Source: Clostridiales bacterium (GTDB taxonomy: Bacteria > Bacillota > Clostridia > Christensenellales > Aristaeellaceae). Taken from it: a DNA stretch of 35,893 nucleotides. The stretch is taken from contig SFHU01000015.1 of the NCBI GenBank assembly GCA_004555535.1, positions 1-35,893 of the forward strand. The letters are read 5' to 3'. Under the pieces are notes generated by a model that was given only the letters and a program-made list of their open reading frames with translations, had not been told where the DNA came from and ran no database searches. Of the stretch, positions 24,821-32,160 are shown piece after piece; position 1 is the first letter of the stretch, and every line of letters begins with the position of its first letter. The position numbers were made by a program, and so were the translations under genes.

Positions 24821-25741
24821 TTATGGGGCGCTCAGCAGCGCGGTGAGCTCAGGCGGCAGCGGCTCGTGCAGCTCGATGCGCCTGCCCGTGATGGGCTGTG
24901 TACAGCGAAGGTGCGCGCTGTGCAGCGCAAAGCGTCCGGGCAGCGCGGGATGCGCCTGCCCGTAGAGATAGTCCCCGACGATCGGGCAGCCGATGGAGGC
25001 GAGGTGGACGCGGATCTGATGCGTACGCCCGGTTTCCAGGCGCAGGCGCAGAAGCGCGCGGCCATCGTGTACCGCCTCGACGCGGTAATGCGTCACCGCC
25101 CGTCGGCCGTGAGGGTCGACGCAGCGCGCCGCGCCCGCACCCAAACGCGCGATGGGCGCGTCGATGATGCCGCTGTCCTGCGCGGGAACGCCCTGCGTGA
25201 CGGCGAGGTATTCGCGCAGGAAGGCGTCGCTGTGCAGCTGCGCGGTCAGCAGGCGCTGGGCGTGCGCGTGGCGCGCGATGACGAGCAGGCCGCTGGTGCC
25301 CTTGTCGAGCCGGTTGACGGGATGATAGTGAAAGGTCTGCGCATCCGCGCCCAGCAGGGCGATGAGCTGCTCGCGAAGCGTCCCCGTGCGGATATGGGCG
25401 CTGGGCAGCGTCGCCAGCGGCGCGCCCTTGGCGGCGACCAGCATGTCCTCGTCGAGATAGCGGAGGAAGGAGGGCGGGAGCGCTTCCTCGCCAGGAGCGG
25501 CCGCATCGCAAGGGACGGTTTCATCGCCGGGGAGGATTTCATCGCTGGGGAGCAGCAGCGTGACCACCTCGCCCGCGTGGAGGATGCGGTCGGCGCGCGC
25601 AGGCTCGCCGTTGACCCGCACGCCGCCCTGTACCTTCAGCCGCCTGAAGGCATGCGCGCCGAGCTGAAAGCGCCGCGGCACGACGGAGCGGATGGCGCGC
25701 CCCTCGTCTGCGGGCGTGACGGTGTAGGTGAGCATGCGCAT
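24821..25741 (-). CDS. RluA-family rRNA/tRNA pseudouridine synthase
   Basis: A 306-residue RluA-type enzyme that isomerises uridine in structured RNA. It has an N-terminal S4-like RNA-binding domain (about residues 28-66, with VQGGVRVNGEPARADRILHAG). The catalytic motif HPVNRLDKGTSGLLV holds the nucleophile Asp146. The family blocks GRTHQIRVHLASIGCPIVGD and a C-terminal RFALHSAHL follow. I chose the ATG at 25741 because GGAGGG lies 7 nt upstream; the frame is open further but without a good site. Between the two domains is an acidic linker of four six-residue repeats. The RNA target cannot be told from sequence. A small unknown gene follows on the same strand. Confidence 0.92.
   Translation of the reverse strand: MRMLTYTVTPADEGRAIRSVVPRRFQLGAHAFRRLKVQGGVRVNGEPARADRILHAGEVVTLLLPSDEILPGDETVPCDAAAPGEEALPPSFLRYLDEDMLVAAKGAPLATLPSAHIRTGTLREQLIALLGADAQTFHYHPVNRLDKGTSGLLVIARHAHAQRLLTAQLHSDAFLREYLAVTQGVPAQDSGIIDAPIARLGAGAARCVDPHGRRAVTHYRVEAVHDGRALLRLRLETGRTHQIRVHLASIGCPIVGDYLYGQAHPALPGRFALHSAHLRCTQPITGRRIELHEPLPPELTALLSAP
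25475..25546 (-). repeat. Four degenerate 18-nt tandem repeats inside the pseudouridine synthase gene
   Basis: Residues 66-89 read SDEILP, GDETVP, CDAAAP and GEEALP, an acidic six-residue unit repeated four times in the linker between S4 and catalytic domains. The first two DNA units differ at 2 of 18 positions, pointing to recent duplication. Confidence 0.7.
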
Positions 25742-25772
25742 GATCAAACCCTCCGCATCAGAAAGTGAGCCC

Positions 25773-25802
25773 ATTATACCACAGCGCGGGGTCAGTTGAC
25801 AA
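25773..25802 (-). promoter_or_regulatory. Promoter of the pseudouridine synthase gene
   Basis: On the minus strand, TTGTCA (25797-25802) and a perfect TATAAT (25773-25778) are 18 nt apart, with a TGn extension before the -10. Its -35 overlaps that of the divergent promoter. Confidence 0.8.
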
Positions 25803-25824
25803 AGCCCGGGCGGAAAGCTACAAT
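25796..25824 (+). promoter_or_regulatory. Promoter of the membrane-protein/Hsp70-like operon
   Basis: A perfect TTGACA (25796-25801) and TACAAT (25819-25824) are 17 nt apart. The -35 is shared almost base for base with the divergent promoter of the pseudouridine synthase gene. Confidence 0.85.
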
Positions 25825-25883
25825 GAAAGATAGAATGAAAAGTCAGAAATGAAACCGGAATGATGGGGAAAAGGGGCGGAAGC

Positions 25884-26729
25884 ATGGAGGCATACGCGGC
25901 ATTTGAGGCGCGGCAGGAGGAGATCCGGAAACGGCTGCTGGCCGCCGGGACGCCGGAGGAGGCGGCGCTGGCGGCGACGATGGCGATGGAGCAGATCGCG
26001 GCGGAGCTGGCGCAGGACGAGGGCGACGAAGCGGCGCGCCAGCGTCAGCAGGCTGTGATGGCGGCGCTGCGGCATGCGCCAATGCTGCTGCGCGCAGCGC
26101 GGGCGCAGGGGCGGCTCGTCCTGGAGAGCGGCGCGCAGGAGAAGGGCGGAAGGCTCAAAACGGGCCTGCTGGCGGCGGGCGCTCTGGTGCTCTTGGCGCT
26201 GGCGCTCTTTGAGCTGATCGACGGGAGGCCGCTCTTTGCGGCGCTGCAGGTCGCGGGTGCGGCTTTGCTGGCGCTGGGCGGCGCAAAGGCCCCGCAGGCG
26301 CAGAGCGCGCGGGCGGAGGCGACGCTCACCGTTGACGCGGACGCGCTGCTGCGCGCGATGGGCGAGCTCTGCCAGGCGGCGGACATCTGCGTGAGCGATC
26401 TGGCGCTGCTGGAGCGCGACGGCGCGGCGGCGCGCCTGAGCGGGGAGGCGGACGAGGCCATGCTCGACCTGCTCGTCTCGCTCCTGGAGGCGCGCGCGAC
26501 AGGGCGCGCGGATGTCGCGCTGCGCAGCCTCGATCAGGCGGAGACGTATCTCAGGCGGCTGGGCGTCACGCCGGTGTGGTTTGAGCGCGGGGACGCGGAG
26601 AACGCGCGGATGTTCGACCTGCTGCCCACGCTCAGCGGCGAGCGGACGATCCGCCCTGCGCTGATGAAGGATGGCAGGCTGATCCGGCGCGGCGTGGCGG
26701 CCTGCGCGGCGGCTGTGCAGGCGCGCTGA
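25884..26729 (+). CDS. Membrane protein partner of the Hsp70-like ATPase
   Basis: A 281-residue protein of three parts. Residues 1-90 are charged and Ala-rich, probably helical or coiled. Residues 91-135 form two closely spaced hydrophobic helices (LLAAGALVLLALALFEL and LFAALQVAGAALLALGG) with a tight turn, which should leave both ends in the cytoplasm. The C-terminal 145 residues are soluble and finish with MFDLLPTLSGERTIRPALMK. The ATG at 25884 was chosen for the GGGG-rich site 7 nt upstream; two earlier ATGs (25860, 25863) lack one. The Hsp70-like gene starts 14 nt later, so the two are one operon. TIRPALM recalls the RVLRPAxV hairpin of GrpE, suggesting a nucleotide-exchange or membrane-tethering role; this is a weak inference. 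Confidence 0.7.
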   Translation: MEAYAAFEARQEEIRKRLLAAGTPEEAALAATMAMEQIAAELAQDEGDEAARQRQQAVMAALRHAPMLLRAARAQGRLVLESGAQEKGGRLKTGLLAAGALVLLALALFELIDGRPLFAALQVAGAALLALGGAKAPQAQSARAEATLTVDADALLRAMGELCQAADICVSDLALLERDGAAARLSGEADEAMLDLLVSLLEARATGRADVALRSLDQAETYLRRLGVTPVWFERGDAENARMFDLLPTLSGERTIRPALMKDGRLIRRGVAACAAAVQAR

Positions 26730-26743
26730 AGGAGGGGACGACG

Positions 26744-28648
26744 ATGAAGATTCTCGGCTTTGATCTGGGCGACGGCGAGAGCGCGGTCGCCGTGCTCGAC
26801 TCGGACTCGACCGTCGAGCCGCGCATGCTCCCGCTCCTGGGCCGCACGAGCCTGCTCTCGGCGGTCGGCACGCGCGAGGGACGCATCGTCGTGGGCGAGG
26901 AGGCGAGCGTCCTCGCGGGCGCGCAGGACGCGCAGGTGCGCTTCAAGTCGCGCTACCTGACCGACCCGCAGGCGCATGCTGCCGTGCGCGCATTCGCGCA
27001 GGGCGTGATGGCGGCGCTGATGCGGGAGGAGCCTGCGCTGATGGCGGAGGTCTCGCGCACGGTCGTCGGCTGCCCGGCGGGCTGGGGCGAGGGCAGGCGG
27101 CAGCAGTATGCCGCGCTGATGGAGTCGGCGGGCTTTCCGAACGTGAGCGTCGTGCCGGAGCCGCGCGCGGCTTTTCTTTACGCGCGCCACGCGCGCGGGC
27201 TGCGCATTGATCCCGCGCTGATGCGCCGCAGCGCCGTCGTCATCGACATCGGCAGCTCGACGACGGACTTCGCGTATATCGTCGACGGGCATCAGCAGAA
27301 CCTCTCGCTCTTTGGCGACACGAACCTGGGCGGCGGCGTGCTCGACGAGCTGATCCTTGCGCGCTGCGTCAAGGCCTCGCCGGACAGGGCGGGGCTTGAG
27401 CGCGTGCTGGCGGAGAGCCCGGCCTGGAGGAGCTACTGCGAGTTGGAGGCGCGCCGGCTCAAGGAGCGCTACTTCCTTGACGAGGAGAAATGGCAGGAGA
27501 CCGCGCTGCGCGCGCCGGTCGTCGTCTGCTACGACGAGACGCTGATGCTCGAGCTTGCCCTCGACGCCCGGGCGATGGAGGAGATCATCCGCACGCCGGC
27601 CTCCGCGCTGGGCGGGCGCAGCTTTGTGACCTGCCTGCGCGACGCGCTGAACGCGGCGAAGACGGTCAGCCGGACGTGCCCGCCGCAGGCCGTCATTCTG
27701 ACGGGCGGCGCCTCGCGGATGGCCTTCTTCCGGGAGGCCTGCCGGGCGGCGTTTGACGGCAGCCTGATCGTGCTGTGCCCGGAGCCGGAATGCTCCATCG
27801 CGCGCGGCCTCGCCTACGCCGGGCGGGTGGACGAGCATCTGGCGCTGTTTCGGCGGGAGGTCGCCTCCCTCGCGCGGGGCGACAGGCTCAGCGCCGCCGT
27901 CAGCGCGAGCGTGCACGAGCTCTATCAGCCGCTGGCCGCGGCGCTCTTTGAGACGGCGAAGGAGAGCGCGCTCGATGCCGTCGCGCTCTGGAGAAAGGGC
28001 GGCGTGGCGACGATCGACGAGCTGGAGCAGGTCATCGCCGCGCGCATGGAGCAGGAGGCCAGTGGGGAGGCCGTGCGCGCGCGCATGGAGGAGCCGCTGC
28101 GTGCCTGGACGCAGGCGCTGCTGCACACGCTGGAGGACGAGCTGACGAGCTTGTGCCTGCGCTGCGGCGTGCCGCCGGAGCAGATGAGCCTGAGCGGCGC
28201 GCAGCTCGATGCGGGCGTCGGCGGCATCAGCCTGTCGATGACGGACGCGATGGGCATGGACGTGCTCTCCGGCCTGCTGGGCGTCGTGCTGGCGGCGGCG
28301 GGCGCGAGCGTCTGTGGCGGGGGCGGCGTCGCGCTCATCAGCGCAGGGCCTCTGGGCATGATCGCGGGCGCGGCGGCGGGCGTGCTGCTGGCCGTGGTCG
28401 GCAGATCGGGCATGGAGAGGATGCTGCGCCGCGCGAAGCTGCCCGTGCTCCTTCGCCAGGCGGTGCTGCCCGGCGCCGTGGGCCGCGGCATCGATCGCCA
28501 GCGCCCGGCTGTCGAGCGGGAGATCATCCGCGCTCTGGCCGACCCGGCGAACGGCTTTGCCGCGCGGCTGTGCCAAAGCCTTTCCGGTACGCTCGGCGGG
28601 CAGCTGGAGGAGATGGCGCGCAACGCCGAGATGTCGATTTCTGCCTGA
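26744..28648 (+). CDS. Divergent Hsp70-like ATPase with a C-terminal glycine-rich hydrophobic segment
   Basis: A 634-residue protein. Residues 1 to about 370 are an Hsp70/actin-fold nucleotide-binding domain: phosphate-1 loop GFDLGDGESAVAVLD (5-19), EPRAAFLYARHARG (like EPTAAA in DnaK), phosphate-2 IDIGSSTTDFAYI (from 167) and adenosine motif ILTGGASRM (near 317). The DnaK beta-sandwich substrate domain is not recognisable. Instead there is a helical region (about 380-500), a glycine-rich hydrophobic stretch (about 505-556, with GLLGVVLAAAGASVCGGGG and GMIAGAAAGVLLAVVG) and an amphipathic tail. The glycine pattern resembles membrane-inserting segments. GGAGGGG precedes the start. It is coupled to the membrane protein upstream. 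It could be a membrane-associated chaperone; the substrate is unknown. Confidence 0.8.
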   Translation: MKILGFDLGDGESAVAVLDSDSTVEPRMLPLLGRTSLLSAVGTREGRIVVGEEASVLAGAQDAQVRFKSRYLTDPQAHAAVRAFAQGVMAALMREEPALMAEVSRTVVGCPAGWGEGRRQQYAALMESAGFPNVSVVPEPRAAFLYARHARGLRIDPALMRRSAVVIDIGSSTTDFAYIVDGHQQNLSLFGDTNLGGGVLDELILARCVKASPDRAGLERVLAESPAWRSYCELEARRLKERYFLDEEKWQETALRAPVVVCYDETLMLELALDARAMEEIIRTPASALGGRSFVTCLRDALNAAKTVSRTCPPQAVILTGGASRMAFFREACRAAFDGSLIVLCPEPECSIARGLAYAGRVDEHLALFRREVASLARGDRLSAAVSASVHELYQPLAAALFETAKESALDAVALWRKGGVATIDELEQVIAARMEQEASGEAVRARMEEPLRAWTQALLHTLEDELTSLCLRCGVPPEQMSLSGAQLDAGVGGISLSMTDAMGMDVLSGLLGVVLAAAGASVCGGGGVALISAGPLGMIAGAAAGVLLAVVGRSGMERMLRRAKLPVLLRQAVLPGAVGRGIDRQRPAVEREIIRALADPANGFAARLCQSLSGTLGGQLEEMARNAEMSISA

Positions 28649-28698
28649 AATTGCAAAAAAAGACCGGGGAAAGCATGTGCAATCTGACGAATCTATGA

Positions 28699-28704
28699 TA
28701 TAAT
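28699..28704 (+). promoter_or_regulatory. -10 element of the nagB-nagA promoter
   Basis: A perfect TATAAT lies 33 nt before the nagB start. The -35 is weak (TGTGCA at 17-nt spacing). I see no clear cre site or NagR-type operator. Confidence 0.55.
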
Positions 28705-28737
28705 AGAATCAGATATCAATCTTGCAGGAGGGATTCT

Positions 28738-29469
28738 ATGGAATTTCACGTCTACGAAAGCGCCAGAGCGGCCTGCGAGGCAGCCGGCGTCCTGATCGCC
28801 GCTCAGGTGACCCGCAAGGGGGACAGCGTGCTGGGCCTTGCCACCGGTTCCACCCCGATCCCCGCGTATGAGATGCTTGTGCAGTGGTATGAGCGTGGCG
28901 TCATCGACTTTGACCGCGTCCGCACGTTCAACCTTGACGAATATGTCGGCATTGACCACAAGAATCCGCTGAGCTACCATGCCTTCATGCAGGAGCATCT
29001 GTTCAGCAAGGTCAATCTGCGCCCGGAGAACACGCATCTGCCCAGCGGCCATTCCGCCGAGGCGGGCCTCAGGTATGACCGCGCGATTCACGACGCCGGC
29101 GGCATCGACATCCAGCTGCTGGGCATCGGCCGCAACGGCCACATCGGCTTCAACGAGCCGGCGAAGGACTTCACCTTCGGCACCCACGTCGTCACGCTGG
29201 CGCAGGACACCATCGAGGCGAACGCCCGCTTCTTCAAGAGCCCGGATGACGTGCCGCGCCAGGCGATCTCCATGGGCATCGGCAACATCATGGCGGCGAA
29301 ATGCGTCGTGCTCGTCGCGACGGGCGCGGACAAGGCTGACGCCGTCTACAAGACGCTCTGCGGCCCGATCACCCCGCAGGTTCCGGCTTCCATCCTTCAG
29401 CTCCATCCCTGCTGCGTGATTCTGGCGGATCACGAAGCGGGCGCGCTGGTCGAGCGCGAGCGCGGATGA
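28738..29469 (+). CDS. nagB: Glucosamine-6-phosphate deaminase
   Basis: A 243-residue enzyme that converts glucosamine 6-phosphate to fructose 6-phosphate and ammonia, feeding amino sugars into glycolysis. The family motifs are all present: phosphate-binding ATGSTP (35-40), FNLDEY with catalytic Asp67, and GRNGHIGFNEP (131-141) with the His135/Glu140 pair, then SMGIGNIMAAK. The length matches the short Gram-positive form without an allosteric extension. The ATG follows GGAGGG. The deacetylase gene nagA starts 38 nt after its stop and supplies its substrate. Confidence 0.97.
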   Translation: MEFHVYESARAACEAAGVLIAAQVTRKGDSVLGLATGSTPIPAYEMLVQWYERGVIDFDRVRTFNLDEYVGIDHKNPLSYHAFMQEHLFSKVNLRPENTHLPSGHSAEAGLRYDRAIHDAGGIDIQLLGIGRNGHIGFNEPAKDFTFGTHVVTLAQDTIEANARFFKSPDDVPRQAISMGIGNIMAAKCVVLVATGADKADAVYKTLCGPITPQVPASILQLHPCCVILADHEAGALVERERG

Positions 29470-29506
29470 GCCGCGCCAATGCGGCATGAGATCGGAGGCG
29501 TTTCCA

Positions 29507-30619
29507 TTGCTGATTCAAAACGGAACGGCGTTTGTGGACGGCAGGCTGAAAAAAGCGGATGTGCGCGTGGAAGGCGGGCGCATCGCTGAGGTCGGCGCGC
29601 TGTGCGCAGGGCCGGACGAGGCCGTCCGCGACGCAGCCGGATGCTATGTGCTCCCCGGCTTTGTGGACATCCACATTCACGCCTTTGCCGGCGCGGACTG
29701 CATGCGCGGCGAGGACGACGTGCGCAGGATGAGCCGCGCGCTGCTGGATACCGGCGTGGCGGCGTTTGTGCCCACGACGATGAGCGCGTGGCCAAGCGAA
29801 ACCTACGAGGCCCTGCGCGGCATCCAGGCCGTCATGGACAGACCGGAGGCGCGCGGCGCGGCCGTGCTGGGCGCGCACATGGAGGCGCCCTTCCTGAACC
29901 CGGACTTCAAGGGCGCGCAGCTGGGCGAATGCCTGCGCAGCCCGTCGGTGGAGGCCTATATGGAGATGGTCCGGGAGCTCTCCTGCGTCAGGATGATGAC
30001 GCTGGCGCCGGAGCTGCCGGGCGCGCTCAACCTGATCGCCTATCTCAAGGGGCTGGGCGTCGTGACCTGCGCGGCGCACACCGGTGCGAAGGCCGCGGAC
30101 ATCCACACCGCGGCGGACGTTGGCCTGACGCAGATCACGCACCTGTTCAACGCGCAGACGCCGCTGCACCACCGCGAGCCGGGCGTGCCGGGCGCGGGCC
30201 TGGCGGACGAGCGCATCCTCGTGCAGGTCATCGCGGACGGCATCCATCTGCATCCGGACGTGCTGCGCATCGCGGCACTTTGCAAGGGCGCAAAGGGCAT
30301 GGCGCTGATCTCCGACTCGATGGAGGCGGCGGGCCTGCCGGATGGGCAGTACGACCTGGGCGGACAGGCGGTCTTCGTCAGGGACGGCGCGGCGCGGCTG
30401 CAAAACGGCGTGCTGGCCGGATCGACGCTCAAGCTGCATCAGGCCGTGCGCAACATGATCACGCTGGCGCGCATCCCGCCGGAGACAGTCATTCCCATGG
30501 CGACGAGCACGCCCGCCGACTCGGTCGGCGCGAAGGGCTACGGGCGCATCGAGCCCGGCGCCGCCGGCGTGCTGGCGCTGATGGACGCGGACTGGAACCT
30601 CTGCGGCGTTGTGGGGTAA
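29507..30619 (+). CDS. nagA: N-acetylglucosamine-6-phosphate deacetylase
   Basis: A 370-residue amidohydrolase-fold enzyme that removes the acetyl group from N-acetylglucosamine 6-phosphate, the step before NagB. Metal and catalytic residues are visible: HIHAF (His56, His58), Glu126 in HMEAPF, His191 in AAHTGA, His212 in THLFNAQTPLHHREPG, and Asp270 in ISDSMEAAG. I chose a TTG start at 29507: GGAGG stands 8 nt upstream and the protein then begins MLIQNGTAFVDG as family members do. The in-frame ATG at 29486 has no such site. Gene order is nagB then nagA; no sugar transporter or regulator is next to them. A cytosolic pathway for recycling or using GlcNAc. Confidence 0.95.
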   Translation: MLIQNGTAFVDGRLKKADVRVEGGRIAEVGALCAGPDEAVRDAAGCYVLPGFVDIHIHAFAGADCMRGEDDVRRMSRALLDTGVAAFVPTTMSAWPSETYEALRGIQAVMDRPEARGAAVLGAHMEAPFLNPDFKGAQLGECLRSPSVEAYMEMVRELSCVRMMTLAPELPGALNLIAYLKGLGVVTCAAHTGAKAADIHTAADVGLTQITHLFNAQTPLHHREPGVPGAGLADERILVQVIADGIHLHPDVLRIAALCKGAKGMALISDSMEAAGLPDGQYDLGGQAVFVRDGAARLQNGVLAGSTLKLHQAVRNMITLARIPPETVIPMATSTPADSVGAKGYGRIEPGAAGVLALMDADWNLCGVVG

Positions 30620-30627
30620 AAGAGAAA

Positions 30628-30668
30628 TGAGGGGGGAAACCGCGCAGGAGCGGCTTCCTCCCTTTGTC
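30628..30668 (+). terminator. Possible weak terminator after nagA
   Basis: A purine-rich arm (AGGGGGGAAACCGC) pairs with GCGGCTTCCTCCC with one A-C mismatch, followed only by CTTTGTC. It lies just upstream of the promoter of the next gene. Confidence 0.4.
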
Positions 30669-30672
30669 ATGC

Positions 30673-30701
30673 TTGACGCGCGGGGCAAAATCCTGTATGA
30701 T
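30673..30701 (+). promoter_or_regulatory. Promoter of the DUF896 gene
   Basis: TTGACG (30673-30678) and TATGAT (30696-30701) are 17 nt apart, each with five of six consensus bases. Confidence 0.8.
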
Positions 30702-30743
30702 ACGGGGCAGACAGACTGCATGAACGGGGAAAGAGGAGAGAGC

Positions 30744-30956
30744 ATGGATCACGCACAGATCGAGCGCATCAACGAGCTGGCGCGCAAGAAGAAGACCGTT
30801 GGCCTCACGGCGCAGGAGCTGGAGGAGCAGGCCGCGCTGCGCGCGCAGTATCTGAAGGAATTCCGCGCCAATATGGAGGACACGCTCAGCCGCGTGCGCG
30901 TGGAGCAGGCGGACGGCACCTACAAGCCGCTCGTCAAAAAGGACAAAAAGAACTGA
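30744..30956 (+). CDS. DUF896 / YnzC family protein
   Basis: A 70-residue cytosolic protein of the UPF0291 family. It shows the typical IERINELARKKKTVGLTAQE, then EQAALRAQYLKEFR and a short basic C-terminus (LVKKDKKN). The structure known for the family is a two-helix hairpin; the function is not established. In Bacillus ynzC belongs to the SOS-controlled yneA operon, but here no SOS box is seen at its promoter. GAGGAG precedes the chosen ATG; a longer in-frame opening upstream has no plausible site. It has its own promoter. Confidence 0.92.
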   Translation: MDHAQIERINELARKKKTVGLTAQELEEQAALRAQYLKEFRANMEDTLSRVRVEQADGTYKPLVKKDKKN

Positions 30957-30968
30957 CAGAGCAAGATG

Positions 30969-30998
30969 ATCGCCCGGGACAGGCTGTGCCCGGGCGAT
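30969..30998 (+). other. GC-rich hairpin between the DUF896 and M50-like genes
   Basis: A perfect 10-bp stem ATCGCCCGGG/CCCGGGCGAT with a 10-nt loop. No T-run follows, so it is not a standard terminator. A TATGAT follows closely, but no good -35 goes with it. Confidence 0.5.
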
Positions 30999-31029
30999 TG
31001 GCGTATGATGGCGGGTTGAGGAGGAACGC

Positions 31030-31914
31030 ATGAAGAAAAAGAGAAGGACGATCCGCTTGCAGAATGTCCTGACCGGCGCGGTCGCCCTGCTCGCGGCGGC
31101 GGGCGCTGCTGTGTGCATCGCCAGGGGCGTCGCGGCGGGGAGGACGTTTGCGCAGACATGCCTGCTGCTCGCGCTGTGCTGCGCGGCATTGGCGCTTGCG
31201 GCGGCGCTGCAGATCGCGCTGCACGAGGTGGGGCATCTGGTCTTCGGGCTGCTGTCCGGATACCGCTTCAGCTCCCTGCGCATCGGCAGCCTGATGCTGG
31301 TGCGCGAGGAAGGCGGGCTGCGCCTGCGACGGCTCTGCGTCGCCGGGACGGGCGGCCAGTGCCTGATGACGCCGCCGGCGCTGCGGGACGGGCGGATGCC
31401 CGTCGTGCTCTTCAACCTCGGCGGCGCGCTGATGAACCTGCTGACGGCGGGCGCGTTCTTTGCGCTCTCCTTTGCGGCGCGGGAGCCGGTGCGCGCGCTG
31501 CTGCGGCTGCCGGCCATCGTCGGCGCGGCCTTTGCGCTGCTCAACGGCGTGCCGCTGCGCACGGACGCGCTGAGCAACGACGGGGAGAACGCGCGCGCCC
31601 TGCACGGCGACCGGGAGGCGATCCGCGCCTTCTGGGTGCAGCTGATGGTCAGCGGGCGCATGGCGCGGGGCGAGCGGCTGCGGGACATGCCGCAGGACTG
31701 GTTCGCCGTGCCGGACGACGCGGGGATGCAGAACGGCATGACCGCGGCGCTGGGCGTGTTTGCCTGCAACCGGCTGATGGATCTGCATGACTTTGAGGAG
31801 GCCGACGGGCTGATGGCGCGGCTGCTGCGGATGGGAGGCGGCATCGCGGGGCTGCACCGGATGATGCTGCGCTGCGACAGGCTCTACGTCGCGCTGATCA
31901 CGCCGGGGCGGTAG
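31030..31914 (+). pseudogene. M50-like membrane metallopeptidase, main part, ended by an in-frame TAG
   Basis: A 294-residue membrane protein. Two N-terminal hydrophobic helices lead into LHEVGHLVFGLLSGYRF, with the zinc motif HExxH at His65-Glu66-His69. Further helices follow (about 118-165), and N172-GVP then a DALSNDG stretch stands where site-2 proteases have their NxxPxxxxDG metal motif. This fits M50-type intramembrane proteases. GAGGAGG precedes the ATG. The stop at 31912-31914 is TAG, yet the same frame stays open for another 81 codons that read as real protein (see the next entry). A nonsense mutation of CAG is the simplest explanation; read-through or a sequencing error are alternatives. 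The catalytic core is upstream of the stop, so the short form may still be active. Confidence 0.7.
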
Positions 31915-32160
31915 GACGATGCCCGGACGATGTGCACGCAGGGGCTGGAGGCGTTCATGGACGCCATGAAGGACTTCCCCTCCGTGCTGCGCACGCAGTA
32001 TGTCCGGGCGTTGCTCATGCAGCGGGACGAGGCGGAGGCGGCGCGGCTTCGGGCGCAGTTTGAGCGCTGCGCGCGCCGCTACCCCTACGCGGGCGACATC
32101 GCCTCGGAGCGGGAGCTCATGGAGATTGCGGATCGCTGTGCGCAGCCTTCCACGCTCTGA
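31915..32160 (+). pseudogene. C-terminal continuation of the M50-like gene after the TAG
   Basis: In the same frame as the preceding gene, 81 codons run from directly after the TAG to a TGA. The sequence (GLEAFMDAMKDFPSVLRTQY, then FERCARRYPYAGDIASEREL) is a plausible helical domain of the kind I would expect at the end of this protein. The first internal ATG (31930) has no ribosome binding site, so separate translation is unlikely. It overlaps the end of the converging rarA gene by 44 nt. Confidence 0.6.

Noticed and set aside
26744..28648. Naming the Hsp70-like protein DnaK
   Set aside because: It lacks the recognisable substrate-binding domain and DnaK-type C-terminus, and has a glycine-rich hydrophobic segment instead; only the nucleotide-binding motifs are shared.
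28699..28737. A catabolite (cre) or NagR-type operator at the nagB promoter
   Set aside because: I found no convincing palindrome of either type near the -10 element.
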